Shown in pieces: positions 42,382 through 52,289 of a stretch of DNA of 64,000 bases (position 1 is the first letter of the stretch; every line of letters begins with the position of its first letter). The stretch is from contig NZ_JAGKIK010000004.1 in assembly GCF_017897595.1 (NCBI RefSeq), positions 186,001 to 250,000 on the forward strand. Reading direction: 5' to 3'. Source of the stretch: Aquimarina sp. U1-2 (GTDB lineage Bacteria > Bacteroidota > Bacteroidia > Flavobacteriales > Flavobacteriaceae). Position numbers and translations under genes: made by a program. The notes under the pieces are model-generated. The model was not told the DNA's origin. It was given only the letters and a program-made list of their open reading frames with translations, and made no database searches.

Positions 42382-44262
42382 ATGGATAGCATTAATTATC
42401 ATCAAATATCGATTTTTCTTTTTCAAGGATTAATAGTAGGATCACTCATTCTAGTTTTATTCCGTCTTCGTACGGTAATGGGAAATGGTTTGCTTTTTGC
42501 CTCTCTTGGTTTATTTCAATTTGTACAGGTGTTTTTGGCGAGCACCATATATTTTGAAATTTCTGAAACCTTAATTGTATCTCCGGGTTCTACAATTTTG
42601 TTTTCTGCAACTATGTTTACCATTTTGCTAATCTATATTAAAGAAGATGCCAGTACTACCAGAAAATTAATATATGCGCTAGTTGTTGCTAATCTGGTTT
42701 TGTGTTTTCTTTTGTACTCGTTTCGCATCAATATTGAAGGAGCTTATAGTTACAATCCCTTTGATGTTTCTACCGAATTTTTCTATACCAATATCTTTGT
42801 TCTTTTTGCAGGTACCGGTTTGCTTTACATTGAATCTATTCTAATAATTTTTGTTTTTGAATTTATATCAAAACACATTAAAATGCTGTTTTTTAAAATT
42901 CTCATTACTATGATTATTATATTGAGTTTTGATGCCATTTGTTTTTCGTTTGGGGCATTTTGGTTTTTTAATGATATTGTCAAAGTCATGTACTCGGGGC
43001 TTGTTTCAAAGATTTTTATGGCAGCATTTTATAGTGTACTCTTTACATTGTATCTCAAATTTGTTGAAAAAGAAGAATTTAAAACCGATTATCTTACTTT
43101 TAAAGACGTTTACCATTCTTTAACCTACAGGCAAAAGTTTGAAGTAGCCGAAAAAGCAATACAACTTACAGAAAGTAGATATCATACACTTACGAATCTT
43201 GTACCCGTCGGAATTTTTATGACTCGAGCCGATGGTAAAACAACGTTTGTAAACCCCAAATGGTGCTCGATATCAGGACTAACCCAGGAAGAAGCACTAC
43301 TCGATGGTTGGCTAGAAGCTGTGCATCCTGAAGACAGAGATAAACTGAAAGCAGGATGGTACGAAGATTCATCCCAAAAAAGAGATTCTGATGCCGAGTA
43401 TAGGTTTATGAAACCAGACGGCTCTATTACATGGGTTCTGGGGCAGGCCATACCAGAATACGATGATAAAAATCGAGTTATTGGCTACGTGGGCACTATT
43501 ACCGATATTACCGACATCAAATTATATGAAATAGAATTAAACAAGCTAAAGGAAAAAGCCGAAGAAAGCGATCGTTTAAAATCTGCCTTTCTTACGAATA
43601 TGAGCCATGAGATTCGAACACCAATGAATGGGATACTCGGACTGGCAGAACTATTGAAAGAACCTAAACTAACAGGTGATGAACAACAGCTATACCTTGA
43701 TTTAATTAAAGAAAGCGGGGCAAGAATGTTGAATATCATTAAAGACATCATCGATATCTCGAAAATCGAAGCCAATCAAGTGACTATATTTTTAAACGAG
43801 TTGAATATTAATGAACAAACAACATACTTATATCATTTTTTTAAACCCGAAACCGATAAAAAAGGATTGAGCTTAACGGTAGAGAATGGTTTACCTGAAG
43901 AAGAAGCGAATATTGTTACCGATAAAGAGAAATTTAACGCTATACTAACCAACCTGGTAAAAAATGCGATTAAGTATACTACAGATGGAAGTATCGCATT
44001 TGGATATTATAGAAACGATCAGACCTTGACATTTTATGTAAAAGATACTGGTTTAGGGATAGAAGAAGACAGACAAAAAGTAATATTTGAGCGCTTTGTA
44101 CAAGCAGATATCGAGAATCGTTATGCACTAGAGGGTGCAGGAATCGGGTTATCAATAGCCAGAGCTTATGTTGAAATGCTCAACGGTGAAATCTGGTTAG
44201 AAAGTATCAAAGACAAAGGCTCTACATTTTATTTCACCATACCCTTTACAACAAACAAATAA
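42382..44262 (+). CDS. membrane PAS histidine kinase with 7-TM sensor domain
   Basis: The 626-residue protein has seven hydrophobic helices in residues 5-225, a PAS domain at about 258-380 (LVPVGIFMTRADGKTTFVNPKWC, PEYDDKNRVIGYVGTITDIT), then a HisKA dimerisation helix with the phosphorylated His in FLTNMSHEIRTPMNGILG and an HATPase domain (NLVKNAIKYT, GLGIEEDRQKVIFERF, GAGIGLSIA). There is no receiver domain and no adjacent response-regulator gene, so its partner lies elsewhere. The 309-base gap before it (42073-42381) is AT-rich and shows no convincing promoter. Confidence 0.93.
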   Translation: MDSINYHQISIFLFQGLIVGSLILVLFRLRTVMGNGLLFASLGLFQFVQVFLASTIYFEISETLIVSPGSTILFSATMFTILLIYIKEDASTTRKLIYALVVANLVLCFLLYSFRINIEGAYSYNPFDVSTEFFYTNIFVLFAGTGLLYIESILIIFVFEFISKHIKMLFFKILITMIIILSFDAICFSFGAFWFFNDIVKVMYSGLVSKIFMAAFYSVLFTLYLKFVEKEEFKTDYLTFKDVYHSLTYRQKFEVAEKAIQLTESRYHTLTNLVPVGIFMTRADGKTTFVNPKWCSISGLTQEEALLDGWLEAVHPEDRDKLKAGWYEDSSQKRDSDAEYRFMKPDGSITWVLGQAIPEYDDKNRVIGYVGTITDITDIKLYEIELNKLKEKAEESDRLKSAFLTNMSHEIRTPMNGILGLAELLKEPKLTGDEQQLYLDLIKESGARMLNIIKDIIDISKIEANQVTIFLNELNINEQTTYLYHFFKPETDKKGLSLTVENGLPEEEANIVTDKEKFNAILTNLVKNAIKYTTDGSIAFGYYRNDQTLTFYVKDTGLGIEEDRQKVIFERFVQADIENRYALEGAGIGLSIARAYVEMLNGEIWLESIKDKGSTFYFTIPFTTNK

Positions 44263-44420
44263 GCTACGCCTAGATATAGCCATCTGAATATAAAACAAAT
44301 TAAGAAGCTACATAATCCTTTTTCATAGCTTATGGTTCTAAACGTTTTGAAAGTATTTCATGTACTACCAGAACATAGTACTGAGAGAAATGCTACGAGT
44401 CGAGAAACCCTATTTTCAAC

Positions 44421-45734
44421 TTACGCAGTTCTTGTGATCCTGGCACCAATTGCTCTTAAACGCTCATCAATATTTTCGTAACCTCGATCGATTTGTTCAA
44501 TATTTTGAATAGTAGATGTGCCTTTCGCGCTTAAAGCAGCAATTAACAACGAAATTCCTGCTCTAATATCGGGTGATACCATTGTAGTGGCTTTAAGAGT
44601 AGATTTAAAGTCATGTCCGATAATCGTTGCTCTGTGAGGATCACACAGAATAATTTTTGCCCCCATATCAATAAGTTTATCTACAAAAAACAGACGACTT
44701 TCAAACATCTTTTGATGAACCATCACTTCTCCTCTAGCCTGGGTAGCAACTACCAATACGATACTTAAAAGATCAGGCGTAAATCCTGGCCATGGGGCAT
44801 CAGCAATAGTCATAAAAGATCCATCGATATAGCTTTCAATCTGATATCCATTCTTATGTTTGGGAATATAAATATCATCACCCTTACGCTCTAGCGTAAT
44901 TCCTAATTTTCTAAAGGTATTAGGAATAATCCCTAGGTTTTCCCAACTTACATTTTTAATTGTAATTTCACTCTTAGTCATCGCTGCCAGACCGATCCAG
45001 GATCCAATCTCTATCATATCGGGTAAGATACGGTGTGCACAACCTATCAGTGAAGATACACCTTCAATCGTCAATAAGTTAGATCCTACTCCGCTAATAT
45101 TCGCTCCCATAGCATTTAACATCTTGCATAATTGCTGAAGATAAGGTTCGCAGGCTGCATTATAGATTGTAGTCGTCCCTTTAGCTAATACTGCTGCCAT
45201 CACAATATTTGCCGTTCCCGTAACTGAGGCTTCATCAAGAAGCATATACGTTCCAGTTAAACCTTTGGGTGCTTCGACACCATAAAATCGTTCTTCTTTA
45301 TTGTAACGAAACTTCGCTCCTAAATTAATAAATCCTTCAAAATGTGTATCTAATCGTCTTCTACCTATTTTATCACCTCCTGGTCGAGGGATGTATCCTT
45401 TTCCAAATCTGGCAAGCAGGGGTCCTACAATCATGATAGATCCTCTTAAACCACTACCCTCTTTTTTAAATTGTTCACTTTCTAGATACGCTAGGTTTAA
45501 ATCATCACTTTGGAAAGTGTATTTGCCCTTTTCCAACTTCTCTACCTTGACGCCTAGATTTTTTAAGATCTCTATTAATTTGTTGACATCTCTAATATCA
45601 GGAATATTAGAAATAGTCACTTTTTCTGGAGTTAATAATACTGCACAAAGAATTTGAAGAGCTTCATTTTTTGCACCCTGGGGTGTAATCTCCCCTTTGA
45701 GCTGATGCCCCCCTTCAATTTGAAAAGTACCCAT
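44421..45734 (-). CDS. murA: UDP-GlcNAc 1-carboxyvinyltransferase, Asp-for-Cys variant
   Basis: MurA transfers enolpyruvate from PEP to UDP-GlcNAc, the first committed step of peptidoglycan synthesis. The 437-residue protein has K22 in GAKNEAL, GLRGSIMIVGPLLAR, and DSxR-like C-terminal segments. The loop that holds Cys115 in E. coli (GGCxIGxRP) reads PRPGGDKIGRRRLD here, with Asp121. The same Cys-to-Asp change is known in mycobacteria and chlamydiae and makes the enzyme insensitive to fosfomycin. The codon is GAT. It is followed by unrelated genes and probably co-transcribed with the DUF4290 gene 44 bases upstream. Confidence 0.95.
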   Translation of the reverse strand: MGTFQIEGGHQLKGEITPQGAKNEALQILCAVLLTPEKVTISNIPDIRDVNKLIEILKNLGVKVEKLEKGKYTFQSDDLNLAYLESEQFKKEGSGLRGSIMIVGPLLARFGKGYIPRPGGDKIGRRRLDTHFEGFINLGAKFRYNKEERFYGVEAPKGLTGTYMLLDEASVTGTANIVMAAVLAKGTTTIYNAACEPYLQQLCKMLNAMGANISGVGSNLLTIEGVSSLIGCAHRILPDMIEIGSWIGLAAMTKSEITIKNVSWENLGIIPNTFRKLGITLERKGDDIYIPKHKNGYQIESYIDGSFMTIADAPWPGFTPDLLSIVLVVATQARGEVMVHQKMFESRLFFVDKLIDMGAKIILCDPHRATIIGHDFKSTLKATTMVSPDIRAGISLLIAALSAKGTSTIQNIEQIDRGYENIDERLRAIGARITRTA

Positions 45735-45778
45735 TTGGTAAATAGATATTAGCGGTTAACAATAATAAATAACGGTGG

Positions 45779-46417
45779 TTAGTAGCGTTTCTTACTTCTA
45801 CTTCGGTAATTTTTTTTGCTTCCAGAATTGGTTTTCTTTTTCTTACCTCTTAGTAAGTTAGAAGATTCAGTAAGATCTTCATCACTCCCTTTTAGATTAA
45901 TTTTACCGTTGCTCAATTCATAAAGATGATCAAAAATAACACTATCTTCAACGGTATCTTTATTCCAATTGAGATAGCACTTTTTCATGTGATTGGCTAT
46001 GGTATACGTAAGTGCCGTTTTTAAATCGCCTTCTTCCCATTTATTAGCCACATCAATCATTCGCTTTATATTATTACCATAAAAACGATACTTCGGGAAA
46101 TTTTGAGGATAGTTTAAGGGTTCTGGACGTTCTTGAAGTTTTTCTTTGGTAAGTACCGGAAACGGAGCATCTGCATCCAATTTAAAGTCACTCATAATGA
46201 ACAACTGATCCCATAATTTGTGCTGAAACTCTGGTACATCTCGCAAATGTGGTTGTAAATTACCCATTACGGCTATAATAGACCGTGCAACTTTATTTCT
46301 TTCTTCTCTATTCTCTATAGCTACTGCATAGTTTATCATTTTCTGAAGATGGCGCCCATATTCTGGTATGATTAACTTTTCTCTCTCTGTATTATATTCT
46401 AAATTATCAATTGTCAT
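45779..46417 (-). CDS. DUF4290-family protein
   Basis: A 212-residue soluble protein of the Bacteroidota-specific DUF4290 family: EYNTEREKLIIPEYGRHLQKMI at the N-terminus, NLQPHLRDVPEFQHKLWDQLF in the middle, and YRFYGNNIKRMID. The last 25 residues are a Lys/Arg/Ser-rich tail that may bind nucleic acid. The gene order DUF4290-murA is commonly kept in Flavobacteriia, which ties it loosely to cell-wall synthesis. No function is known. Confidence 0.88.
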   Translation of the reverse strand: MTIDNLEYNTEREKLIIPEYGRHLQKMINYAVAIENREERNKVARSIIAVMGNLQPHLRDVPEFQHKLWDQLFIMSDFKLDADAPFPVLTKEKLQERPEPLNYPQNFPKYRFYGNNIKRMIDVANKWEEGDLKTALTYTIANHMKKCYLNWNKDTVEDSVIFDHLYELSNGKINLKGSDEDLTESSNLLRGKKKKTNSGSKKNYRSRSKKRY

Positions 46418-46749
46418 TAAAAAAAATTTGATGAAGCATTACTATGCTTCTAAAGGGTTTTTATTTCTATCGCAAAATACTAAAATTAAATAAACCCGTT
46501 GTGTATTTTGAAAGAACTATTGAAGAAAAGCATCAATTCTGGTAATTTTTCATAATAGAATACAAGAAAATTGCCTATCTACCTTTAACAGGCAGCTATC
46601 TCTAATAGCTTTTCGAACTCAAAACCCTATGTAATCCCGAACGTAATAGAAGGGCTCGGTATATTTATTCCATTGTTTGAAACACTTTGATTGACAGATT
46701 TGTAATAAACAACGGGTAATTTAAGTAAATTTTACTTTGTATTTCGAAT
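46418..46749. other. gene-free stretch
   Basis: These 332 bases separate two minus-strand genes. They hold the small hairpins GCCT...AGGC (46572-46592) and AGCTAT-CTCTA-ATAGCT followed by TTT (46593-46612), which may end the DUF493 transcript. I see no open frame of note and no repeat of the families found elsewhere in the window. Confidence 0.4.
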
Positions 46750-47043
46750 TTACAAAGAAATCACACCCTCGACCTTATCGGTAACTTCTTTATATTTCTC
46801 AATTACCTGGTCGGGATTTTTCATTCGTACTTTAATAGAAACACTAGTGTATTTACCGTTTTTAGACTGTTTTGTAGTGATTACAGCACCCATATTATCA
46901 AAAATACCTTCAACTTGTTCAATTTTTGAACTATGAGTGGGTACAATAAACTTATATAAATACGCTGTTGGCCAAAGTGATGTTTCGGTGAGTTGAGTTT
47001 TAAGTTTTTTGTAAAATTCTTCTGAATCGTTTGAAGTAGACAT
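46750..47043 (-). CDS. DUF493 (YbeD-like) family protein
   Basis: A 97-residue ferredoxin-like-fold protein of the DUF493 family. WPTAYLYKFIVPTHSSKIEQVEGIFD, then SKNGKYTSVSIKVRMKNPDQVI and the terminal VEGVISL match the family pattern. The E. coli relative YbeD is structurally like the regulatory ACT domain, and its function is not settled. A -7 box TATCTTTG lies 17-24 bases before the ATG on the minus strand (47060-47067). Confidence 0.88.
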   Translation of the reverse strand: MSTSNDSEEFYKKLKTQLTETSLWPTAYLYKFIVPTHSSKIEQVEGIFDNMGAVITTKQSKNGKYTSVSIKVRMKNPDQVIEKYKEVTDKVEGVISL

Positions 47044-47116
47044 ATATCAGATTTTTGATCAAAGATACGACTAATCACTTATAAAAACAGCTAGTCTCAA
47101 GAAACAAATGATAGAA

Positions 47117-47737
47117 TTACATCTCAAGATCGAATCTTTTTCTAAGTGTATCGTATTGTGCTATGGTATCAATATCCATTCCAATATCGATAGCATCAAT
47201 AACACCAACCTGGTTGCTATAATTTTTTATAATATGTCTTGCTCCATAATCTAAATGTAACGCTTCCAATTCATCAAAATAATGTTTTGAAAAAATCGCC
47301 GGGACTCCAATTTTGGCACCCAAATTTGAAGCAACAATAGAATTGGTTCCCGACTCAAAACTTGTAATTAACGCATTCAAATGATGAACAGTAATAACCG
47401 GCTGATCAATAATAGAAATTAAAACAGCCTCGCATCCAGCAACTTTGCGTTTAATTGTTTGCAGTCCTAAACGTATAGAAGAACCCATACCCAAAGACCA
47501 TTTTTTATTATAAATACTGGTTATAGCATAATGAGAAATTTGATTATAAATTAACTCATAGTTTGCCCCTAACACTACAAAAACGGGCGTGTTCTCTATT
47601 GATAGTGCTCTAGTGATCGCATGACCTATTAATGATGTAGTACCCCAGGGTAATAATTGTTTGGGCGCTCCCATTCTGGTAGAAGAACCGGCGGCAAGAA
47701 TAAGATGAACTATGTTAATTTTTTTTTGAAGAGACAT
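47117..47737 (-). CDS. mocA: MobA/MocA-like nucleotidyltransferase (molybdopterin cytidylyltransferase type)
   Basis: A 206-residue nucleotidyltransferase that begins HLILAAGSSTRMGAPKQLLPWG, the nucleotide-binding signature, and continues with ISIIDQPVITVHHLNAL and GVPAIFSKHYFDEL. In MocA-type enzymes this fold attaches CMP to molybdopterin for enzymes of the xanthine oxidase family. It is the last gene of the iorA-iorB-xdhC-mocA run (65 bases after xdhC), which fits that specificity better than the GMP-adding MobA role. Confidence 0.88.
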   Translation of the reverse strand: MSLQKKINIVHLILAAGSSTRMGAPKQLLPWGTTSLIGHAITRALSIENTPVFVVLGANYELIYNQISHYAITSIYNKKWSLGMGSSIRLGLQTIKRKVAGCEAVLISIIDQPVITVHHLNALITSFESGTNSIVASNLGAKIGVPAIFSKHYFDELEALHLDYGARHIIKNYSNQVGVIDAIDIGMDIDTIAQYDTLRKRFDLEM

Positions 47738-47802
47738 GCAAAACTATCGTTTACTCGATACTCAAGATTTAAATGCTTGACGGACTTATCTAGAAATAGA
47801 AA

Positions 47803-48867
47803 TTAGTTTTCAGCCGGATGCCTTATAGACTTTCGTTCACTAGTATCATGAATAGCCCCTGACTTTTCTTGTAAAGAAATAGGCAATTGTTCTCGAGTAA
47901 CCGCTAAAATTTCTGAAATAATAGAAATAGCTATCTCTTCTGGAGTCTCTGCACCTAAATTTAATCCCGCAGGACCGTGTATAATATCTAAGAACGCATT
48001 TGAAACATTAGGGTTGAATTCAATTAGGGCTTCCAGAAGTTTCTCTCGTCTTCGAGCAGGTCCAAGTAAGCCAATATATGCAGGTCTTAAATCGGTTAGT
48101 GAACGAAGGTACAACAAATCCTTTGCGAAGTTATGCGTCATAACTACAAATGCTGTTTGATTATCTACGTTCTCAATCAACAAATTTTCAGGAGCATCAG
48201 CATGTATATGCGAAACTCCCGGAAAATCTCCTAGTTGTTTAGGATTGTTTGGTGAGCATATGACCTCTACTAACCAACCCGTAACAGAAGCCAGTTTGCA
48301 CAAGGTTACTGCATCATGTTCTGCGCCTATAATTATCAATCTAAAGCATGGTAACATCTTGCTTACAAAACGTTTTAAGGCCAAGCTGCTATTTGGTAGC
48401 ATATTTGATCTTTTAGAAAGTTTAATATCTTCTTCATTTAAAAATTGAACTGAAGAACCTATATGATGGTGTTCACCTTGTGTTTTTGTATATACTGAAG
48501 AGATTTCGAATACTTCTCTATTCTTTATATGTTCTAAAATGCGAAGTGTAGCCGTAGAGTCCATTTCCAACAGTTCTATTAAGATATACAGCACCCCTTC
48601 ACAACCTAATCTGTATTTCCCGTCATACGTCATGATTTTGGAAGTCCCTGTCTTAAAAACCGACTGTGACTGCTTGAATATTTCCTTCTCTACACACCCC
48701 CCACTTACTGCTCCTTTGGTCGTTCCGTCTTCCAAGAGTAACATTCCTACACCAGGTCTCCTGTATGAAGAACCTTCGATTTCGACAACTGTGGCCAATA
48801 CAGCGTTCATTTTTTGCTGTTTAACCAACGCATAGGTTTCTATGATTTCTTTAAACTCATGTGTCAT
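47803..48867 (-). CDS. xdhC: XdhC/CoxI-family molybdenum-cofactor maturation protein
   Basis: A 354-residue protein with the XdhC N-terminal domain (VATVVEIEGSSYRRPGVGMLLLEDGTTKGAVSGGCVE) and the C-terminal Rossmann domain (LRLIIIGAEHDAVTLCKLA, later IGLLGPARRREKLLEAL, IHGPAGLNLGAETPEEIAISI). XdhC binds and sulfurates the cofactor and passes it to the hydroxylase. It starts 7 bases after the iorB stop, so it serves that enzyme. Confidence 0.93.
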   Translation of the reverse strand: MTHEFKEIIETYALVKQQKMNAVLATVVEIEGSSYRRPGVGMLLLEDGTTKGAVSGGCVEKEIFKQSQSVFKTGTSKIMTYDGKYRLGCEGVLYILIELLEMDSTATLRILEHIKNREVFEISSVYTKTQGEHHHIGSSVQFLNEEDIKLSKRSNMLPNSSLALKRFVSKMLPCFRLIIIGAEHDAVTLCKLASVTGWLVEVICSPNNPKQLGDFPGVSHIHADAPENLLIENVDNQTAFVVMTHNFAKDLLYLRSLTDLRPAYIGLLGPARRREKLLEALIEFNPNVSNAFLDIIHGPAGLNLGAETPEEIAISIISEILAVTREQLPISLQEKSGAIHDTSERKSIRHPAEN

Positions 48868-48874
48868 TGATTAT

Positions 48875-51028
48875 TTATCCTAGAGGCGCTTTAGCATTCA
48901 TATACTTCATAAAAGGCTGCTTATACAATCGAATTCCTTTTGCCGCCTTAATCGCATTAGCAACTGCAGCACCGGCAGGAGGCAATGTAGGTTCACCTAA
49001 GCCCGTTGGAGCCAATTCATTTTCTATAAAATGAGTCTCTACAACAGGTGTTTCATTTATTCGTATTAATCGATACGTATTAAAGTTGTTGTGCTCTGGT
49101 TCTCCGTTAGCAAATGAAAAATCACCATACATGGCATGACCAATACCATCGATAACCCCCCCTTCTATTTGATTTTTTGCACCCAAAGGATTCACTACAA
49201 TACCACAATCTACAACACAAGTTACCTTTTTGACTACAGGCATATCATTTTCTAGTACTACATCTGCAACTTCAGCTACATGTGTATTATGACAATAATA
49301 GGCACTAAACCCTTGATAAACATCGTCATTTGCATTTCCCCATCCCGACTTGTCTACAGCAACATTAATGACCTTTTCCAAACGCTCTGGAGAATATTGG
49401 ATTCTCTCATCGGTAGTACCTTTCACTTTCTGAAGCAGATCCAGGCGTAATTTAATACGGTCTACTTCTAAAATTTCAGCCAGTTCATCAAAAAAGCTTT
49501 GCTCTGCAAACGATAAAAAGTTGGTGTAAGGTGCACGCCAAGCTCCTGTAGTGATATTACTATCGTAGGCCGCGACATCAACCTGATAATTTTCTATAGC
49601 ACCCGCCGGAAAGAAGTTAGGGATAAGTCCGTACATATTCGAATTAACAGAAGCTTCTTTTAAATGATATCCTGTAATTTCACCATCTTTTACAGAAGCG
49701 CTGATCTTATATTTTATAGAAGGTCGATAAATTCCTGCGCTCATATCATCCTCTCTGGAATATATTACTTTAACGGGTTGTTGCGCTAATTTTGATATTT
49801 CTGCTGCTTCTAAAGCGAAGTCACCGTATAATCTTCTTCCAAAACCACCACCCATGCGGGTCATTTCTACAGAAACTTCTTCAACATCTCGTTCTAATAA
49901 TTCTGCGACCCTTTTTGCAGTTCCTGCCGGGGTTTGAATGGGACCCACGAGTCGAACTTTATCGGCAGTCACATCAGCAAAAAAGTTCATAGGCTCCATA
50001 CAATTATGAGGTAAAAATGGAGATTCATATACCCTCTCGATTACCTGATCTGCAGCGGCAAATGCTTTTTTTATATCACCATCTGCTCTCATGGTTTTAA
50101 ATTCATTTCCGTTAAGAAGATCTGTAAGAATCTTATCATGTGTTTCAGAATCTTCTAATTTTGAATCAGAAGTCCAATTCGCCTTGAGCATTTTCTTAGC
50201 TTTCATAGCGCTCCAAGTATCTTTAGCTAATACGGCAACTTTATCCCCAAACTTTATAATTTTCTCAACTCCAGATACTGTTTTTGCTTCGCTATCGTCA
50301 TAATCCAATAACTTTTTACCAAAAGCCGGAGGTCGAAGTACCACTGCATGCATCATCCCTTTCTCTTTATAATCTAATCCAAATAATGGTTTTCCTGTGA
50401 TAATTTTATCCAAATCAACATTCCAGGCATCTTTACCTATAATTTTAAAGTCCTTAGGTTTTTTTAGAGTTACATTTTCGGGTATTTCGAGTAAAGCCGC
50501 GTCATTTACAACATCGCCATATCCTAATTGTTCTCCATTAGGATGAACTATGATCCCATTTTCTGTTTTACAATCGGCAGCATCAATACCCCATTTGGCT
50601 GCTGCTGCATTAATCAACATTTGCCGGGCAGTTGCCCCCGTTTGTCTTAAAGCCTCCCATCCGAAACGGATAGATTGGCTTCCTCCTGCTACCTGACGCG
50701 TAAAGTTTTTGGTATCTAGGGCACCTTGTTCTACGTGTACATTATCCCATGATACATCTAATTCTTCAGCAATAATCATAGGCATAGATGTTTTTACTCC
50801 CTGTCCTATTTCGGGGTTTGGAGAAAAAATAGTGACCATTCCATTATCTGCAATCTTTATAAATGCATTAAAATCATTAAAATTTAACTTAGAAATATCA
50901 ACGGGTGGCGTTGCCTCTGGCTTGCAAGCTTGAAAAAGATTAAATCCAATTAAAACTCCGCCCCCAGCAAGTGCAGACGTTTTTATAAAAGACCTCCTGC
51001 TCAAAGAAGTTGATGCTATATTTTTCAT
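48875..51028 (-). CDS. iorB: molybdopterin-binding large subunit of a periplasmic hydroxylase (isoquinoline 1-oxidoreductase beta type)
   Basis: I place the start at ATG 51028, giving 717 residues; an upstream in-frame start adds 25 residues that come from the intergenic leader element. The N-terminus carries a twin-arginine signal (SLSRRSFIKTSALAGGG) ending near a Cys (FQACKPE), so the protein is exported folded and may be lipid-anchored. Cofactor motifs include GGGFGRRLYGDFALEAAEI and the active-site Glu in GLGEPTLPPAGAAV. It pairs with the iron-sulfur subunit encoded upstream. Substrates of this family range from N-heterocycles to aldehydes; none can be chosen here. Confidence 0.93.
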   Translation of the reverse strand: MKNIASTSLSRRSFIKTSALAGGGVLIGFNLFQACKPEATPPVDISKLNFNDFNAFIKIADNGMVTIFSPNPEIGQGVKTSMPMIIAEELDVSWDNVHVEQGALDTKNFTRQVAGGSQSIRFGWEALRQTGATARQMLINAAAAKWGIDAADCKTENGIIVHPNGEQLGYGDVVNDAALLEIPENVTLKKPKDFKIIGKDAWNVDLDKIITGKPLFGLDYKEKGMMHAVVLRPPAFGKKLLDYDDSEAKTVSGVEKIIKFGDKVAVLAKDTWSAMKAKKMLKANWTSDSKLEDSETHDKILTDLLNGNEFKTMRADGDIKKAFAAADQVIERVYESPFLPHNCMEPMNFFADVTADKVRLVGPIQTPAGTAKRVAELLERDVEEVSVEMTRMGGGFGRRLYGDFALEAAEISKLAQQPVKVIYSREDDMSAGIYRPSIKYKISASVKDGEITGYHLKEASVNSNMYGLIPNFFPAGAIENYQVDVAAYDSNITTGAWRAPYTNFLSFAEQSFFDELAEILEVDRIKLRLDLLQKVKGTTDERIQYSPERLEKVINVAVDKSGWGNANDDVYQGFSAYYCHNTHVAEVADVVLENDMPVVKKVTCVVDCGIVVNPLGAKNQIEGGVIDGIGHAMYGDFSFANGEPEHNNFNTYRLIRINETPVVETHFIENELAPTGLGEPTLPPAGAAVANAIKAAKGIRLYKQPFMKYMNAKAPLG

Positions 51029-51079
51029 ACGTTTAGATGTTTTTAATTGTTTGAAAATGAAATAACCAAAAAATTGAGA
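51029..51079 (-). repeat. leader element, family 2, copy E (3' part only)
   Basis: On the minus strand the sequence from TTCTCAATTTTTTGGTTATTTC through TTTTCAAACAAT to CTAAACGT directly before the iorB ATG matches the last 50 bases of copies B, C and D. The upstream two thirds, including the hairpin's left arm, are missing. It abuts the iorA stop codon. Confidence 0.7.
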
Positions 51080-51080
51080 A

Positions 51081-51542
51081 TTAGTCCATTTTACTGGCAG
51101 CAAGCGCTACGGCTCTTTCTATTCTATTGTAAGAAGCACATCTACAGATATTACCACTCATGGCATCGCGGATATCAGATGTACTCGGATTAGAGTTCTG
51201 GTTTAAAAATGCTGTTGCAGACATTATCTGACCGGCCTGGCAGTATCCACATTGTGGTACATCAATCTCTTTCCAGGCTTGTTGCACGGGGTGTGAGGCA
51301 TCTTCAGATATCCCTTCAATAGTTGTAATATTCATATCCTGAACCATAGAAACTTTAAGCAAACAGCTTCTGGTCGCAGAACCGTCTAGATGTATGGTAC
51401 AGGCACCACATTGGCCGATACCACAGCCAAATTTTGTACCTACCAAGTCTAATTGGTCTCGTAACACCCATAAAAGTGGCGTGTCTTGGTCAGCCTCGAC
51501 AGTCTGAGAACTACCATTGATTTTTAAATTGTAAACAGGCAT
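51081..51542 (-). CDS. iorA: [2Fe-2S] small subunit of the molybdenum hydroxylase (isoquinoline 1-oxidoreductase alpha type)
   Basis: A 153-residue electron-transfer subunit. The plant-ferredoxin-type cluster motif is GTKFGCGIGQCGACTIHLDG with a fourth Cys in RSCLL; the second, helical-domain cluster uses CGYCQAGQIM and GNICRCASY. It passes electrons from the IorB active site to an acceptor. It has no signal of its own, so it would be carried across the membrane by the Tat signal of IorB. The terminal electron acceptor is not encoded nearby. Confidence 0.95.
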   Translation of the reverse strand: MPVYNLKINGSSQTVEADQDTPLLWVLRDQLDLVGTKFGCGIGQCGACTIHLDGSATRSCLLKVSMVQDMNITTIEGISEDASHPVQQAWKEIDVPQCGYCQAGQIMSATAFLNQNSNPSTSDIRDAMSGNICRCASYNRIERAVALAASKMD

Positions 51543-51725
51543 GAGTTTTTGATTTTATGATGATGTTCTTTTTAACTGGTCTAAATAAAGCATTATAGAC
51601 CATCTTTGGTATAAAAGTTAAGAAAATTCGTTTTATCAATTTAAATTTTAACAGAGCTTTATAGTTCTACAGTACAGTATTTTTTAAATTCTTTTATTAT
51701 TCCGAAATTCGCAAAAAAAAATCTC

Positions 51726-52283
51726 TTGACACAAAAAAGAATTGTAATAACAGGTGCGCCGGGTACGGGCAAAACCTCAATTGTGGTTCAACTCGAAAAA
51801 CTCAATTTTTTCTGTTTTCACGAGGTGATCCGTCAGATGACACAGGAAGCCCAAAACAATAATGAAGCCTTACAAATGGTTTCTAATCCGATTGTATCTG
51901 TCGCTGATCCTTATCAATTCAATACTACTATTCTTGAAGCTAGAGTGCAACAGTTTAAAGACGCTTCGTTTTACAAAAAAGACATTATATTTTATGATAG
52001 AGGAATTCCTGATGTGATTGCTTATATGGACTATTTTGAACAATCGTATGAAAGCTCGTTTACAAATAGCTGTAAACGATATCGGTACGATTACATTTTT
52101 ATATTACCCCCTTGGAAAGAAATTTACAAAGCTGATGAAGAACGCTTTGAAAGTTTTGAACAAGCTCAGGAAATTCACCACCATTTATACGATACGTATA
52201 CCCAATTAGGATACCATTGTATTGAAGTTCCTTTTGGACATGTTGAAGAGCGAAGTAATTTTATACTGCAAACCGTATCATAA
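51726..52283 (+). CDS. P-loop NTPase (AAA_28 type), TTG start
   Basis: A 185-residue NTPase. The P-loop is GAPGTGKTS (10-18) and a Walker B-like segment is IIFYDRGIPDVIAYMDYF. The fold resembles AAA_28/nucleotide-kinase-like proteins. The only start that includes the P-loop strand MTQKRIVITG is TTG at 51726; no upstream in-frame ATG exists before a stop. RecQ begins 6 bases after its stop, so the two genes are probably one operon, though a shared function is not proven. Confidence 0.85.
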   Translation: MTQKRIVITGAPGTGKTSIVVQLEKLNFFCFHEVIRQMTQEAQNNNEALQMVSNPIVSVADPYQFNTTILEARVQQFKDASFYKKDIIFYDRGIPDVIAYMDYFEQSYESSFTNSCKRYRYDYIFILPPWKEIYKADEERFESFEQAQEIHHHLYDTYTQLGYHCIEVPFGHVEERSNFILQTVS

Positions 52284-52289
52284 TTATAT

